Shown here: piece after piece, positions 18,388 through 26,788 of the stretch | How positions within the stretch are numbered: position 1 is the stretch's first letter | Layout of the letters: every line of letters starts with the position of its first letter | Assembly: GCA_018650465.1 (NCBI GenBank) | Contig: JABIFY010000030.1 | Location: 1-44,932 of the forward strand | Source of the DNA: Alphaproteobacteria bacterium | GTDB taxonomy: Bacteria > Pseudomonadota > Alphaproteobacteria > UBA2966 | DNA length: 44,932 nt | Direction of reading: 5' to 3' | Translations under genes and position numbers: made by a program | Notes under the pieces: generated by a model | The model's database searches: none | The model's input: the letters and a program-made list of their open reading frames with translations, nothing else | What the model was told of the DNA's origin: nothing

Positions 18388-19285
18388 GATGCTTCTCTCC
18401 TGATCCCTGGGCCTCCACGCCATTCTTGACGAGCCAGGCTTCACAGCAGGCTTTTGACAAGGTGCGCACACGACCGATATAGGCGGCACGCTCCGTCACG
18501 CTGATGACGCCGCGGGCATCCAGCAAGTTAAAGACGTGGCTGGCTTTCATACATTGGTCATAGGCGGGCAGGGCAAGGCCTGCGTCCAGGGCGAGGGTAC
18601 ATTCAGCCTCGGCATCTTTGAAATGCTGAAACAAACGATCCGTGTCAGCCACTTCAAAATTCCAGGCCGAAAATTCCTGCTCGTTCTGCAAATAGACATC
18701 GCCATAACTGACGCCCGCGCCGTTCCAGTCCAGGTCATAGACGTTTTCGACGCCCTGCACATACATGGCCAGGCGTTCCAGGCCATAAGTTATTTCGCCG
18801 GAAACCGGATTGCATTCAAAGCCACCGACCTGCTGAAAGTAAGTGAACTGCGACACTTCCATGCCATCGCACCAGACTTCCCAACCCAGGCCCCAGGCAC
18901 CCAAAGTTGGGCTTTCCCAATCATCTTCGACAAAACGCACATCGTGATTGGCCGTATCAATGCCTAAGGCATTCAGGCTTTCCAGATATAATTCCTGAAT
19001 GTTCGCCGGGGACGGCTTCAGGATGACCTGAAACTGGTAATAATGCTGCAACCGGTTGGGGTTTTCGCCATAGCGCCCGTCGGTTGGTCGCCGCGAGGGC
19101 TGCACATAAGCCGCTTTCCAGGGTTTTGGCCCCAGGGCACGCAAGGTTGTCGCCGGGTGAAAGGTGCCCGCACCCACTTCCAGATCATAAGGCTGCAACA
19201 GCACACAGCCCTGTTTGGCCCAGAATTGTTGCAAGGTCAGGATCAAATCCTGAAATGAAGGGGCGGAGGCGTTGTTGGCCGCCAT
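18380..19285 (-). CDS. glyQ: Glycyl-tRNA synthetase alpha subunit
   Basis: A 301-residue catalytic chain of glycyl-tRNA synthetase. Family-specific segments include [44 protein letters not shown] and [19 protein letters not shown] (class II motif 2 region). The ATG at 19285 gives the normal length; further upstream codons are not supported. It heads the glyQ-glyS-ppdK operon. Confidence 0.97.
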   Translation of the reverse strand: MAANNASAPSFQDLILTLQQFWAKQGCVLLQPYDLEVGAGTFHPATTLRALGPKPWKAAYVQPSRRPTDGRYGENPNRLQHYYQFQVILKPSPANIQELYLESLNALGIDTANHDVRFVEDDWESPTLGAWGLGWEVWCDGMEVSQFTYFQQVGGFECNPVSGEITYGLERLAMYVQGVENVYDLDWNGAGVSYGDVYLQNEQEFSAWNFEVADTDRLFQHFKDAEAECTLALDAGLALPAYDQCMKASHVFNLLDARGVISVTERAAYIGRVRTLSKACCEAWLVKNGVEAQGSGEKHHG

Positions 19286-19480
19286 GGAATTAATCCCGGA
19301 AATCCTGGTACCGCCCGCAGAAAACAAGGGTTTGTGGTCCCGAAGTTCTCGTCAGTCTGCACCTGTTGAACGACAAAATATGTTAAGGCGATTGTGCGCC
19401 GCAACCTAGCGACCAGGCCAGGACGCGTCAATAGCCGGGAATTGAAGGGCGAGGGCGACTTTTGGTGTCTTGTTCCGGGC

Positions 19481-19714
19481 CTAATAAGGACAGTTCGCCC
19501 GATCACATTTTGACGAGGAATTTGCCGCGACAAATGTACCGCATTCCGGGCAGGCGACCATATCTTCGGTTGTCGGCCTGCTGGCAGACTTGCGCAGGTT
19601 ATCGACCCGGTCTTTGCGGTCCTCGGTGATTTTGGTCATCATCTTGAAGCCATACCAGACGGCAGTGATGATCGCGGCCAAAACCAGAAGTTTCATGAAG
19701 CTGAATCCAAACAT
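19481..19714 (-). CDS. Small membrane protein with C-terminal zinc-ribbon (PP0621-like)
   Basis: A 77-residue protein with one N-terminal transmembrane helix (about residues 5-23, MKLLVLAAIITAVWYGFKM). A charged linker follows, then a C-terminal CPECGTFV...CDRANCPY, i.e. four Cys in two pairs able to bind zinc. It resembles the PP0621 family of small conserved proteins of unknown function. It lies about 195 bases upstream of glyQ on the same strand, so it may be co-transcribed with the glyQS operon. Confidence 0.6.
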   Translation of the reverse strand: MFGFSFMKLLVLAAIITAVWYGFKMMTKITEDRKDRVDNLRKSASRPTTEDMVACPECGTFVAANSSSKCDRANCPY

Positions 19715-19811
19715 GCTTCAACATCCAATGTTCAGGGGGGCTTGGTCAAGAGGGATTGGGAAGAAGTTGGGTTAAGCGCGGTCTATGACGACCAGCCCTT
19801 GCCAACAAACA

Positions 19812-19909
19812 CGCCGTCACCCCGCACTTGATGCGGGGTCTACGCCTTTGAATTATGTGTTTCCTTAGATATGAAGCATGGACCCCGCATCAAGTGCGGG
19901 GTGACGGCG
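19812..19909. repeat. Palindromic repeat doublet R1 (left border of cassette A)
   Basis: Two 29-base arms, 19812-19840 and 19881-19909, are perfect reverse complements, separated by 40 bases. Each arm contains its own palindrome, CCCCGCACTTGATGCGGGG. It belongs to the GTCA..CTTGAT..TGAC type of dispersed intergenic repeat common in alphaproteobacterial genomes. Related doublets in this window occur at 22159, 35435, 38608 and 43505. R1 lies downstream of cassette A. Confidence 0.9.
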
Positions 19910-19962
19910 TGAGTAGGGGTTGGAAAACCATAACTTGCCCAAACACCTCCCCCGCAGGCACT

Positions 19963-19993
19963 AAAAAACCCGTTCTGAAAAATCATGAACGGG
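19963..19993 (-). terminator. Rho-independent terminator after cassette A
   Basis: On the minus strand CCCGTTC (19993-19987) pairs with GAACGGG (19975-19969) and is followed by six T. An outer stem (CCTCC..CGCAGGC near 19946-19960 with GCCTGCGGAGG near 19999-20010) flanks it. It lies about 35 bases beyond the stop of the cassette A tag protein. Confidence 0.85.
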
Positions 19994-20026
19994 GGCGGGC
20001 CTGCGGAGGAGTGGGGGCAGATCAAA

Positions 20027-20920
20027 CTACCAGAGTCTCTTTCGTTTCGATTGTTCGTGTCGCGCCAAATCCGTCAGGGTTGGATTGAGGGGCAAACGGA
20101 ATTCCTCCTCGTCGACCTCTGGCTGCGGATTTGGATCAGCTGCTGCAAGCCGCCGGGCGACGGACTCATTTTTCGCCACGTCCGGATATTTTGTGATCGC
20201 CATGGCCACAGCATCGTCCGACCAGGGCTCGTACTCATCCTCATTGTAACCCATGGCCGGATACATCTTCTCCGCCGTCGACAGTTCCTGCCCATCACGC
20301 CGAACCAGTGGCGGTAACTGCGGCTTGCCCATACTCGGATAGAGGCCATCCAGCATCTTCCGCTGCCGGGCATTTTCGGCCTCATAGTCCGGAACGACCG
20401 GGGCAGATGGTGTCAAGGTGTTCACGGGGAATGTGTCGTTGCGCGTGTTCAACGGGGAGATTGGTTGCGAACCCTGGGCGGGTCGAGAAGGTGGGTTAAT
20501 ATTCACCCCTTTCGCACGAGATTGTTGTGCTTGATGATTTCCATATCCATCAGCTTGACTAATATTGTCGAAGCCACTCTTTCCTGGGTCAAGAGAACTC
20601 TTCTGATTACCGTTCCCCGGTGCATTATTGTCATCGGGTTCTGATTCAAGAGCTGTAATTTTGGCATTGATAGAGTCAATATTTTTATTGATAATTATCA
20701 TCGCACTCACAGCATTATTCATACCTGTGACAATTTTGTTGTAGATTTTCTTTTTTTCTCTTCGCTCCTCTGATATTGGGGGTGCGCTAATGTAATCGTC
20801 ATACGCTCCAGATTCCTTTCCTTTTAGATTCCAGTATATTTTGTCTTGATCGGACCACAAACTTTGTTCTGCGGTCAATTTTTGCTTAAGCCTCTCTAAT
20901 CTTTCAGCCTTACTGGCCAT
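20027..20920 (-). CDS. Cassette A protein with shared C-terminal domain (coiled-coil type)
   Basis: A 297-residue hydrophilic protein of unknown function. Residues about 1-100 are charged and heptad-like (AERLERLKQKLTAEQSLW and INKNIDSINAKITALE), probably coiled coil. A Gly/Asn/Ser/Pro-rich linker follows. The last 96 residues, from LPPLVRRDGQELSTAEKMYP, match the C-termini of the proteins at 35697 and 43739. Shared features are LPPLVR-D-Q, EK-YPxM-Y-E--YE-W and a later NPT--DL. The linker also has a LYPSM copy. There is no signal peptide or membrane segment. An AGGA site precedes the ATG, but a Rho-independent terminator ends only about 16 bases upstream, so expression must involve readthrough. 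I know of no characterised homologue. Confidence 0.75.
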   Translation of the reverse strand: MASKAERLERLKQKLTAEQSLWSDQDKIYWNLKGKESGAYDDYISAPPISEERREKKKIYNKIVTGMNNAVSAMIIINKNIDSINAKITALESEPDDNNAPGNGNQKSSLDPGKSGFDNISQADGYGNHQAQQSRAKGVNINPPSRPAQGSQPISPLNTRNDTFPVNTLTPSAPVVPDYEAENARQRKMLDGLYPSMGKPQLPPLVRRDGQELSTAEKMYPAMGYNEDEYEPWSDDAVAMAITKYPDVAKNESVARRLAAADPNPQPEVDEEEFRLPLNPTLTDLARHEQSKRKRLW

Positions 20921-20935
20921 TGTCTTTTCCTCATT

Positions 20936-20959
20936 AAAAAAGACCGCGCATGGCGGTCT
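20936..20959 (-). terminator. Leader terminator directly before the cassette A tag gene
   Basis: On the minus strand AGACCGC (20959-20953) pairs with GCGGTCT (20947-20941) around a 5-base loop and runs into T6. The T run ends about seven bases before the AGGA ribosome site of the gene starting at 20920, leaving no room for a promoter in between. The same layout occurs at 37357-37382 and 44639-44662, so it may be an attenuator. Confidence 0.8.
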
Positions 20960-20998
20960 CAGGTTTCTTGGGTGAATGTTAGGTGTTTGATAAATATT

Positions 20999-21013
20999 CT
21001 ATTGTTCGTTCAT
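20999..21013 (-). promoter_or_regulatory. Leader mini-ORF MNEQ* with strong Shine-Dalgarno, cassette A
   Basis: On the minus strand AGAAAGGAAACGAT precedes ATG AAC GAA CAA TAG. The four-codon frame lies between the membrane-protein gene and the leader terminator. Cassettes B and C have mini-ORFs (MSMN* and MT*) at the same place, each with a strong Shine-Dalgarno. This suggests a ribosome-dependent leader rather than a coding product. Function is inferred only. Confidence 0.45.
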
Positions 21014-21045
21014 ATCGTTTCCTTTCTGTATCTGAATCGCCTTGA

Positions 21046-21927
21046 TTATCTTGAGGGGCCAAACAAATTGAGGCCTGTCATTTCATATATTGCCACTAGA
21101 AATCTTCCAATCATTTCCGTGATTTCGTCGGACAGAAAATTGTATTCACGGATATTGCCAATTTTCCGGGGGTTGATGCCGTGAATATCCCCATCCAGAA
21201 CTGTCGAAACGTCCTTGCCTTCCAAGCCAACAAATTTAGCATCAAGTCCCCCCCAAACCAGATGCGGATAAAAATAGCCGCTGCGATCGGAATTTGGTAA
21301 ACACGTAAATTTGTCATTGGCCTGAATGAATTTCAGATGCCCGTCATCTTCACAGAGATCCTTGGAAGGCATAGCTAGAATCTTGCTTATGTAGGGGTGT
21401 GGATATACGCGATCCATGAGGACGTAATCTCCAACTGAAACAATATCTGTATCAAGTGTCCTATGGTCATATTCGATGATGTCATTCAAGCAAAATACAG
21501 GGCAAAGATTATTGTTGTCATGGACCAGAAGTCTTGAATTTCCTGGATTGTGGTAAGGAATGGAATACAGGCCAAAGGCACAAACTGCGATCAGAAACGG
21601 GTTGATCTCTGGTTTTCTGTTTTTCAGATTTCTTATGTCCAGTGCCAATAGTATCCATGAAACATGCTGAACCAATTTTGCAATCAGAATGGCAAAATCC
21701 TGTACAGGATACGTTTCTTTGGACAGGTCGTAGGGAAGGTTAATCGTCACAAATTCGGCAGCGAAGTATCCCGCCAGCAAAAGACCTCCAAACAGTCGTC
21801 TTTTGCTGGCGATCTGATGCAGGCCGGGCACTATGATGAAGATCGCAAGCCTGGTGACATATTTCACCCCGCGCGCAACTGTCCAGTCAGGCGGCAGAAA
21901 AGGTATTTTTGATTGCATGAGTTCCAT
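21046..21927 (-). CDS. Cassette A membrane protein with divergent signal-peptidase-like domain
   Basis: A 293-residue protein. The N-terminal half has about four hydrophobic segments, including VTRLAIFIIVPGLHQI, FGGLLLAGYFAAEFV and a pair around VSWILLALDI and FLIAVCAFGLYSI. The C-terminal half should be outside the membrane. It aligns by eye with the cassette B protein (37506): VPGLH followed by basic residues and GLLL, then CPxxC, VGD-V, S-K/R-ILA and a later single Cys. Part of this resembles box D and the following strand of signal peptidase I (S26). The catalytic Ser box is not visible and the Lys position is Ser, so proteolysis is unlikely. The start is uncertain between 21927 and 21918. 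The promoter at 22050-22078 probably drives it. Confidence 0.6.
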   Translation of the reverse strand: MELMQSKIPFLPPDWTVARGVKYVTRLAIFIIVPGLHQIASKRRLFGGLLLAGYFAAEFVTINLPYDLSKETYPVQDFAILIAKLVQHVSWILLALDIRNLKNRKPEINPFLIAVCAFGLYSIPYHNPGNSRLLVHDNNNLCPVFCLNDIIEYDHRTLDTDIVSVGDYVLMDRVYPHPYISKILAMPSKDLCEDDGHLKFIQANDKFTCLPNSDRSGYFYPHLVWGGLDAKFVGLEGKDVSTVLDGDIHGINPRKIGNIREYNFLSDEITEMIGRFLVAIYEMTGLNLFGPSR

Positions 21928-22030
21928 ACCCTCCAGTATGAAGGGATTAGAGGTTTTTTTTCAGAAATGCTTGAATTTTGTTGATGCGGGCCGGAATTGG
22001 TCTATTTCGCTAGCCTGTTCTGGCGCGAAA

Positions 22031-22078
22031 CCCCATCACATCTTTTTGCAAATTACAGGAATGGAAACTCTATGTCAA
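22031..22078 (-). promoter_or_regulatory. Cassette A promoter and conserved initial transcribed region
   Basis: On the minus strand TTGACA (22078-22073), a 17-base spacer and TAATTT (22055-22050) form a sigma-70-type promoter. It is followed by 20 bases (22050-22031, TGCAAAAAGATGTGATGGGG) found identically in front of the cassette B membrane gene at 38531-38512, at exactly the same offset from the -10. Upstream of the -35, both have an AT-rich TTTACG-containing stretch. The leader before the start codon is about 115 bases. Confidence 0.7.
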
Positions 22079-22158
22079 CGTATAAAACATAATATGCGTA
22101 AATGGTTTGATGCTGGAGTTATGTTGTATGTTTATCCGTCACTCGCCGACAAAACCCA

Positions 22159-22251
22159 CGTCACCCCGCACTTGATGCGGGGTCTACGCTTGTGATTTCT
22201 GCACTGACATGAGAACGAAGCATGGATGCCGGATCAAGTCCGGCATGACGG
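22159..22251. repeat. Palindromic repeat doublet R2 (right border of cassette A)
   Basis: The left arm (CGTCACCCCGCACTTGATGC.. at 22159) is the same type as in R1. The right arm, ending GCATGACGG at 22251, is the ATGCCGGATCAAGTCCGGCAT variant. Like R1 it is followed within about 40 bases by TAACTTGCCC, so similar sequence lies on both sides of cassette A. It sits between the cassette and the 3' end of the RND permease gene. Confidence 0.85.
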
Positions 22252-22287
22252 AGAGTTTGGGTGATAGGCCTGTCGTAACTTGCCCGA

Positions 22288-25200
22288 TTAACTGCCCGCC
22301 GATGCCTCAGGCGTGGCAGCCACAGGTGCCTTGTCGACAACTTCATCTTTTTCCATCTGGCTTAAACGTCGGGCGATGTGGCCTGATGGTTTGGCGAAGC
22401 GGGCGAAGATGAAATAGAGCACGGGCACGATCAACAGGCTGAGGGCGGTGGAGAAACTGACGCCGCCGACGATGACCACGCCAAGTGCCCGGCGGGCTTC
22501 GGCACCGGCACCTGTACCCAGGGCCAGTGGCAAGGCACCAAAGGCCGTTGCAATTGACGTCATCAGGATGGGGCGCAAACGATTGACCGACGCTTCGGTG
22601 ACAGCCGTGAGGATATCTTCGCCCTGGTCACGCAACTGATTGGCAAATTCGACAATCAAGATTGCGTTCTTGGCGGTCAGGCCGATCAACATCACCAGCC
22701 CGATCTGGCTGTAGATGTTCAGGGTCAGGTCCTGGTGCCACAGGGCGGCCATACCGCCGGTCAGGGCCAGGGGCACGGACAACATAATAATGAACGGATG
22801 CACAATGCTTTCGAACTGGGCTGCCAGCGCCAGGAAGACAATCACCAGGGCCATGGCGAAGGTGAACATCATGGTGTTGGATGAATCCCGGAATTCCTTG
22901 CTGCCGCCACCCCAACTAACGCGGGCATCAGCGGGCAGGACATCTTCGGCCAGTTCTTCCAGCTGTTTGACGGCATCGCCCATGGTGGCTCCGGCGGCCA
23001 GCGATGCTGTGATAGTTACGGCCCGCATACGGTCGGCGCGTTTTAATTCACGGGCCCCGGCGCTTTCCCGGAAGCTGACCAGATTGGCCAGCGGGATCAG
23101 CTTGCCGGAACTGCCTGAGCGCACATAAATATTGCTCAGGTCACGCGGCTTGGACCGGTCCTCCGGCTTGGATTGCAGGATCACATTGAACAATTTGCCG
23201 CCTTGATCAAAGGTGGTGACATAGCGCGAACCCAGCAGGGTCTCCAGTGACCGGCCGATTTCTTCCACGGGCACACCCAGGTCAGCGGCACGGTCGCGGT
23301 CGATATCGACAAACAGTTCAGGCCGGGATTCTTCAAAGTCAGATTGCAGGCCGCGCAGGCTGGGCAGGTCGCGGGCGGCGGCCAACATCTTGTCGCGCCA
23401 GACCATCAGGGTTTCGTAATCAGGACCGCCAACGATCAAACGAACAGGTGCACCAAAACGACCACGGCCAATGCTTTTGGGGCTGACGGGGAAGGCGCGC
23501 ACGCCAGGGACGGTAACGATCTTCGGGAAGATTTCCTTGATGACTTCGCCCTGGGTTACGGTTCGTTGTTCCCAGGGCACCAGGCGGAAAATAATAAAGC
23601 CCTTGTTCACAGGTCCTGGACGGCCCCAGCTTGGGGCGACGATTGTTAGCATGGACCAGGCATCGCCCCGGTCGATGATGGGTTGCAGATGTTTTTCGAT
23701 CTGGCGGGTATAGCGACGGGTGAAATCCAGGCTGGCGCTGTCCGGGGCCGATATTGGAATGAAAATCGAGCCTCGATCTTCGACAGGGGCGAGTTCCTTG
23801 GGCAGGATTTTGTCATTAATATAGATGCCCCAGGCCGCAATGCTGATGATACCGCCGATCGATACGACGACCAAAGGTGCGCCCAAGGCACCCTTCAGGA
23901 GCCAGCGATAACCATTGTGCATGCCGTCGAACATACGTTCAGTGACTTTGTAAAAGCCGCTTTCTTCTTTGGTTTCGCGCAGTAATTTGGAACACATCAT
24001 CGGTGTCAGGGTCAGGGCGACAAAACTGGAAAACAGCACAGCTGTAGCCACGGCGATACCAAATTCACTGAACAGTCGCCCGATCTCACCTTCCATAAAG
24101 GAGATCGGCACAAAGACCGCGATCAAGACAACGGTTGTGGCGATCACGGCAAAAGCGATTTGGCGGGTGCCGCGCACGGCAGCCAGCAGGGGTTTTTCGC
24201 CTTCTTCAATGCGGCGGTGAATATTTTCCAGCACCACAATGGCGTCATCGACCACCAGGCCGATGGCCAGTACCAGGGCCAGCAAGGTCAGGATGTTGAT
24301 GGAATAACCCAGCGAGGCCAGCACACTGAGCGAGCCAATGACCGAGACCGGAATGGCGACCGCCGGGATCAGGGTGGCAGTCAGGCTGCGCAGGAATACA
24401 AAATTGACGGCAACAACCATGGCCATGGCGATGCCGATGGCGATGAAAACTTCCGTAATGGCGCGACCGATAAAGACGGACTGGTCATAGGCGACTTCTA
24501 AACGTGTGCCCGCTGGCAGGGTGGCATTCAGCTTTTCCATCTCGGCTTTGATGCCAGTGGCAACATCAAGAGTATTGGCTTTGGACTGTTTGACGACACC
24601 CATACCAATAGCGTTGCGACCCATGGTGCGAAAGTCATTGCGGGCATTTTCGGCGGCCAGTTCGATCTCGGCAACCTCTGACAGGCGTACAAAGAAACCA
24701 TCTGCCTCGCGCACAACGACCTTGCCGAAGTCTTCCACGGATCGCAGGCTGGAATCCGTGCGCACCGATATTTCCCGTTGCGAGGATTCAATACGGCCCG
24801 ATGGCAGTTGGATGTTTTGCCGCCGCAAGGCGCTTTCCACGTCTTGCACAGTTAACTGACGTGCCGCCAGGGCCTTTTTGTTGAGCCAGATACGGATGGC
24901 GTAGCGTCTGCCGCCGCCAATACGCACATTGGCCACACCGGAGACAATGGACAGCCGGTCGACCAGATAACGTTCGGCATAATCGGTAAGTTCCAGCCCA
25001 TCCTGGCGATTGCTGGTCAGGGCCAGCCACATGATGGAGCGGGCGTCGTCGTCGGATTTGGCTATGCGGGGTGCATCGGCTTCATCGGGCAGGGACCGAA
25101 TGGCCCGGCTGACCCGGTCGCGCACGTCATTGGCGGCGCTGTCCATATCCCGGTCAACATTAAATTCGATGGTGATGGAAGACGATTCCTCGCGGCTGGT

Positions 25201-25446
25201 CGAGGATATGTTTGTGATGCCTTCAATGCCGGCCACCGCATCTTCCAGCACTTGCGTCACCTGGCTTTCAATGATTGCCGCCGAGGCCCCACGATAAACC
25301 GTGCTGACCGAAACAATAGGACGGTCCACATCCGGATATTCCCGCACGCTCAATTTGCTGTAACCAAACAGGCCAAAAATCACAATGACCAGGCTCATGA
25401 CCGTGGCCAGAACCGGGCGCTTAACTGAAATATCAGAGAGGACCAT
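22288..25446 (-). CDS. RND efflux transporter permease (AcrB/HAE1 family)
   Basis: A 1052-residue inner-membrane proton-drug antiporter subunit. It starts MVLSDISVKRPVLATVMSL. It has the two large periplasmic loops and about twelve membrane helices expected. The proton-relay region ALVLAIGLVVDDAIVVLENIHRRIEEG (helix 4, two adjacent Asp) is intact, as is QIGLVMLIGLTAKNAILIVEFANQ in the second half. The adaptor gene lies three bases upstream. No outer-membrane TolC-like gene is adjacent, so the pump must use one encoded elsewhere. The substrate is not predictable. Confidence 0.94.
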   Translation of the reverse strand: MVLSDISVKRPVLATVMSLVIVIFGLFGYSKLSVREYPDVDRPIVSVSTVYRGASAAIIESQVTQVLEDAVAGIEGITNISSTSREESSSITIEFNVDRDMDSAANDVRDRVSRAIRSLPDEADAPRIAKSDDDARSIMWLALTSNRQDGLELTDYAERYLVDRLSIVSGVANVRIGGGRRYAIRIWLNKKALAARQLTVQDVESALRRQNIQLPSGRIESSQREISVRTDSSLRSVEDFGKVVVREADGFFVRLSEVAEIELAAENARNDFRTMGRNAIGMGVVKQSKANTLDVATGIKAEMEKLNATLPAGTRLEVAYDQSVFIGRAITEVFIAIGIAMAMVVAVNFVFLRSLTATLIPAVAIPVSVIGSLSVLASLGYSINILTLLALVLAIGLVVDDAIVVLENIHRRIEEGEKPLLAAVRGTRQIAFAVIATTVVLIAVFVPISFMEGEIGRLFSEFGIAVATAVLFSSFVALTLTPMMCSKLLRETKEESGFYKVTERMFDGMHNGYRWLLKGALGAPLVVVSIGGIISIAAWGIYINDKILPKELAPVEDRGSIFIPISAPDSASLDFTRRYTRQIEKHLQPIIDRGDAWSMLTIVAPSWGRPGPVNKGFIIFRLVPWEQRTVTQGEVIKEIFPKIVTVPGVRAFPVSPKSIGRGRFGAPVRLIVGGPDYETLMVWRDKMLAAARDLPSLRGLQSDFEESRPELFVDIDRDRAADLGVPVEEIGRSLETLLGSRYVTTFDQGGKLFNVILQSKPEDRSKPRDLSNIYVRSGSSGKLIPLANLVSFRESAGARELKRADRMRAVTITASLAAGATMGDAVKQLEELAEDVLPADARVSWGGGSKEFRDSSNTMMFTFAMALVIVFLALAAQFESIVHPFIIMLSVPLALTGGMAALWHQDLTLNIYSQIGLVMLIGLTAKNAILIVEFANQLRDQGEDILTAVTEASVNRLRPILMTSIATAFGALPLALGTGAGAEARRALGVVIVGGVSFSTALSLLIVPVLYFIFARFAKPSGHIARRLSQMEKDEVVDKAPVAATPEASAGS

Positions 25447-25449
25447 TGC

Positions 25450-26619
25450 CTAGCTCGCCTTTTTCGCCGCGGCAGGTTTCTTGCCATCTGGCTTGTCGCC
25501 GGTTTTTTTACCTTTGGCTGGCTTGTCGCCTTTGAAGCCACCCGGTGGCATTTCTTTCACGGCCTGGCCGGGGCGGACTTTTTGTACGCCGCCAACAATG
25601 ACCGGGGTGCCAACGGCAACACCGGACAGAATCTCGATGTCTCCATTGATATGCTCACCCGTCGTGACAATGGTTTTCACGGCCTTGCCCTCTGCGACTG
25701 TAAAGACAAACTGTTTGTCGCTGGAGGACACCAGAGCCTGTTCCGGGATCAAAATCGCATTGTCACGCACGGCAGCGGTTAAGGTTGCTGTCAGGAACAT
25801 GCCGGGTTTTAGCTTACCCTGTTTATTGTCAAAGATAGCGCGAATTTCGACGGAACGGGTCGTAGGATCAACCCGACTGTCAATGGTTTGCACCCGTCCC
25901 ACATAATCCTGGTCTGGCCAGGCGGCACTATTGGCCGTCACAACCTGCTTTATCGAGATATGGGAAATGGCCGTTTCCGGAATGCGGAAATCAACTTTCA
26001 AGCGCGAGGTATCATCCAGGGTGGTGATTTGATCCCCCGGACGCACCAGCGCACCGAGGCTGATACGGCGTAGACCGAGGCGACCTGAAAAGGGTGCCAT
26101 GACTTTATATTCAGCCAGCTTGGCGGCATCAGACCGCACCCGGGCTTCCGCCGCCATCAAGGCACCATATAATTCTTCCACACGGGCGGCAGGGACGTTC
26201 TTTTTGCCGGCCAGTTTTTGGGTGCGCAAATAGGTGCGTTTGGCGGTATCGCGCAAGGCAATTTTTTCGGCCAGTTCACCGTCCAACTCGCCTGCATCCA
26301 GATCGACCAGGGGGGAGCCTTTTTTGATCCACTGACCTTCGCGGAAATGGATTTTGCTGACCATACCGGTGACTTGCGTGGTGACAATAATACTTTCGTT
26401 GGATTTGGCAGTGCCAATGGCGTCAACCGAAATCAGGACCGTGTCAGCCCGTGCCTTTTTGGTTTCGACAAAAACCGCGCGCCCACCGCGCCGATGTTTT
26501 TTGCTATTACCCTGTTCAAAAAAGGCTGAGACCAGGGGAATGTCCTGGCGATAATTCCAGCCCACCAAGCCAATGCCGCCTATAATGGCGACGACCAGTA
26601 ATTGTCCCGGCAGCTTCAT
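25450..26619 (-). CDS. RND efflux periplasmic adaptor subunit
   Basis: A 389-residue membrane fusion protein. The N-terminal segment MKLPGQLLVVAIIGGIGLVGW is a membrane anchor or uncleaved signal. The lipoyl/barrel-sandwich halves include VTGMVSKIHFREGQWIKKGSPLVDLD and VMAPFSGRLGLRRISLGALVRPGDQI, flanking a helical hairpin. Beta-barrel and membrane-proximal domains follow (GTPVIVGGVQKVRPGQAV). I chose the ATG at 26619, which has an AGGA site seven bases upstream; the frame extends a further 11 codons to a TTG. The C-terminus is an unusual Lys/Gly/Pro tail (last ~30 residues). It forms an operon with the permease. Confidence 0.92.
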   Translation of the reverse strand: MKLPGQLLVVAIIGGIGLVGWNYRQDIPLVSAFFEQGNSKKHRRGGRAVFVETKKARADTVLISVDAIGTAKSNESIIVTTQVTGMVSKIHFREGQWIKKGSPLVDLDAGELDGELAEKIALRDTAKRTYLRTQKLAGKKNVPAARVEELYGALMAAEARVRSDAAKLAEYKVMAPFSGRLGLRRISLGALVRPGDQITTLDDTSRLKVDFRIPETAISHISIKQVVTANSAAWPDQDYVGRVQTIDSRVDPTTRSVEIRAIFDNKQGKLKPGMFLTATLTAAVRDNAILIPEQALVSSSDKQFVFTVAEGKAVKTIVTTGEHINGDIEILSGVAVGTPVIVGGVQKVRPGQAVKEMPPGGFKGDKPAKGKKTGDKPDGKKPAAAKKAS

Positions 26620-26788
26620 AAATTCGTCCTGACCAGCATTCGAAATTCCCAAACAAAAGTCTATAAGATAAAGTCGTACGTCTCAGTTCGGCATTAGAAA
26701 CCGATTTCGGGTTAAATAACAATCATGTCCGGGCGCGGGCGTTCATAATTACGTGACCTTGTCCTTACCCCAAATCAGGGAAATAACC

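Noticed and set aside
19812-19909. CRISPR-like repeats
   Set aside because: Only two inverted arms per site and no regular direct repeats with spacers; no cas genes in the window.
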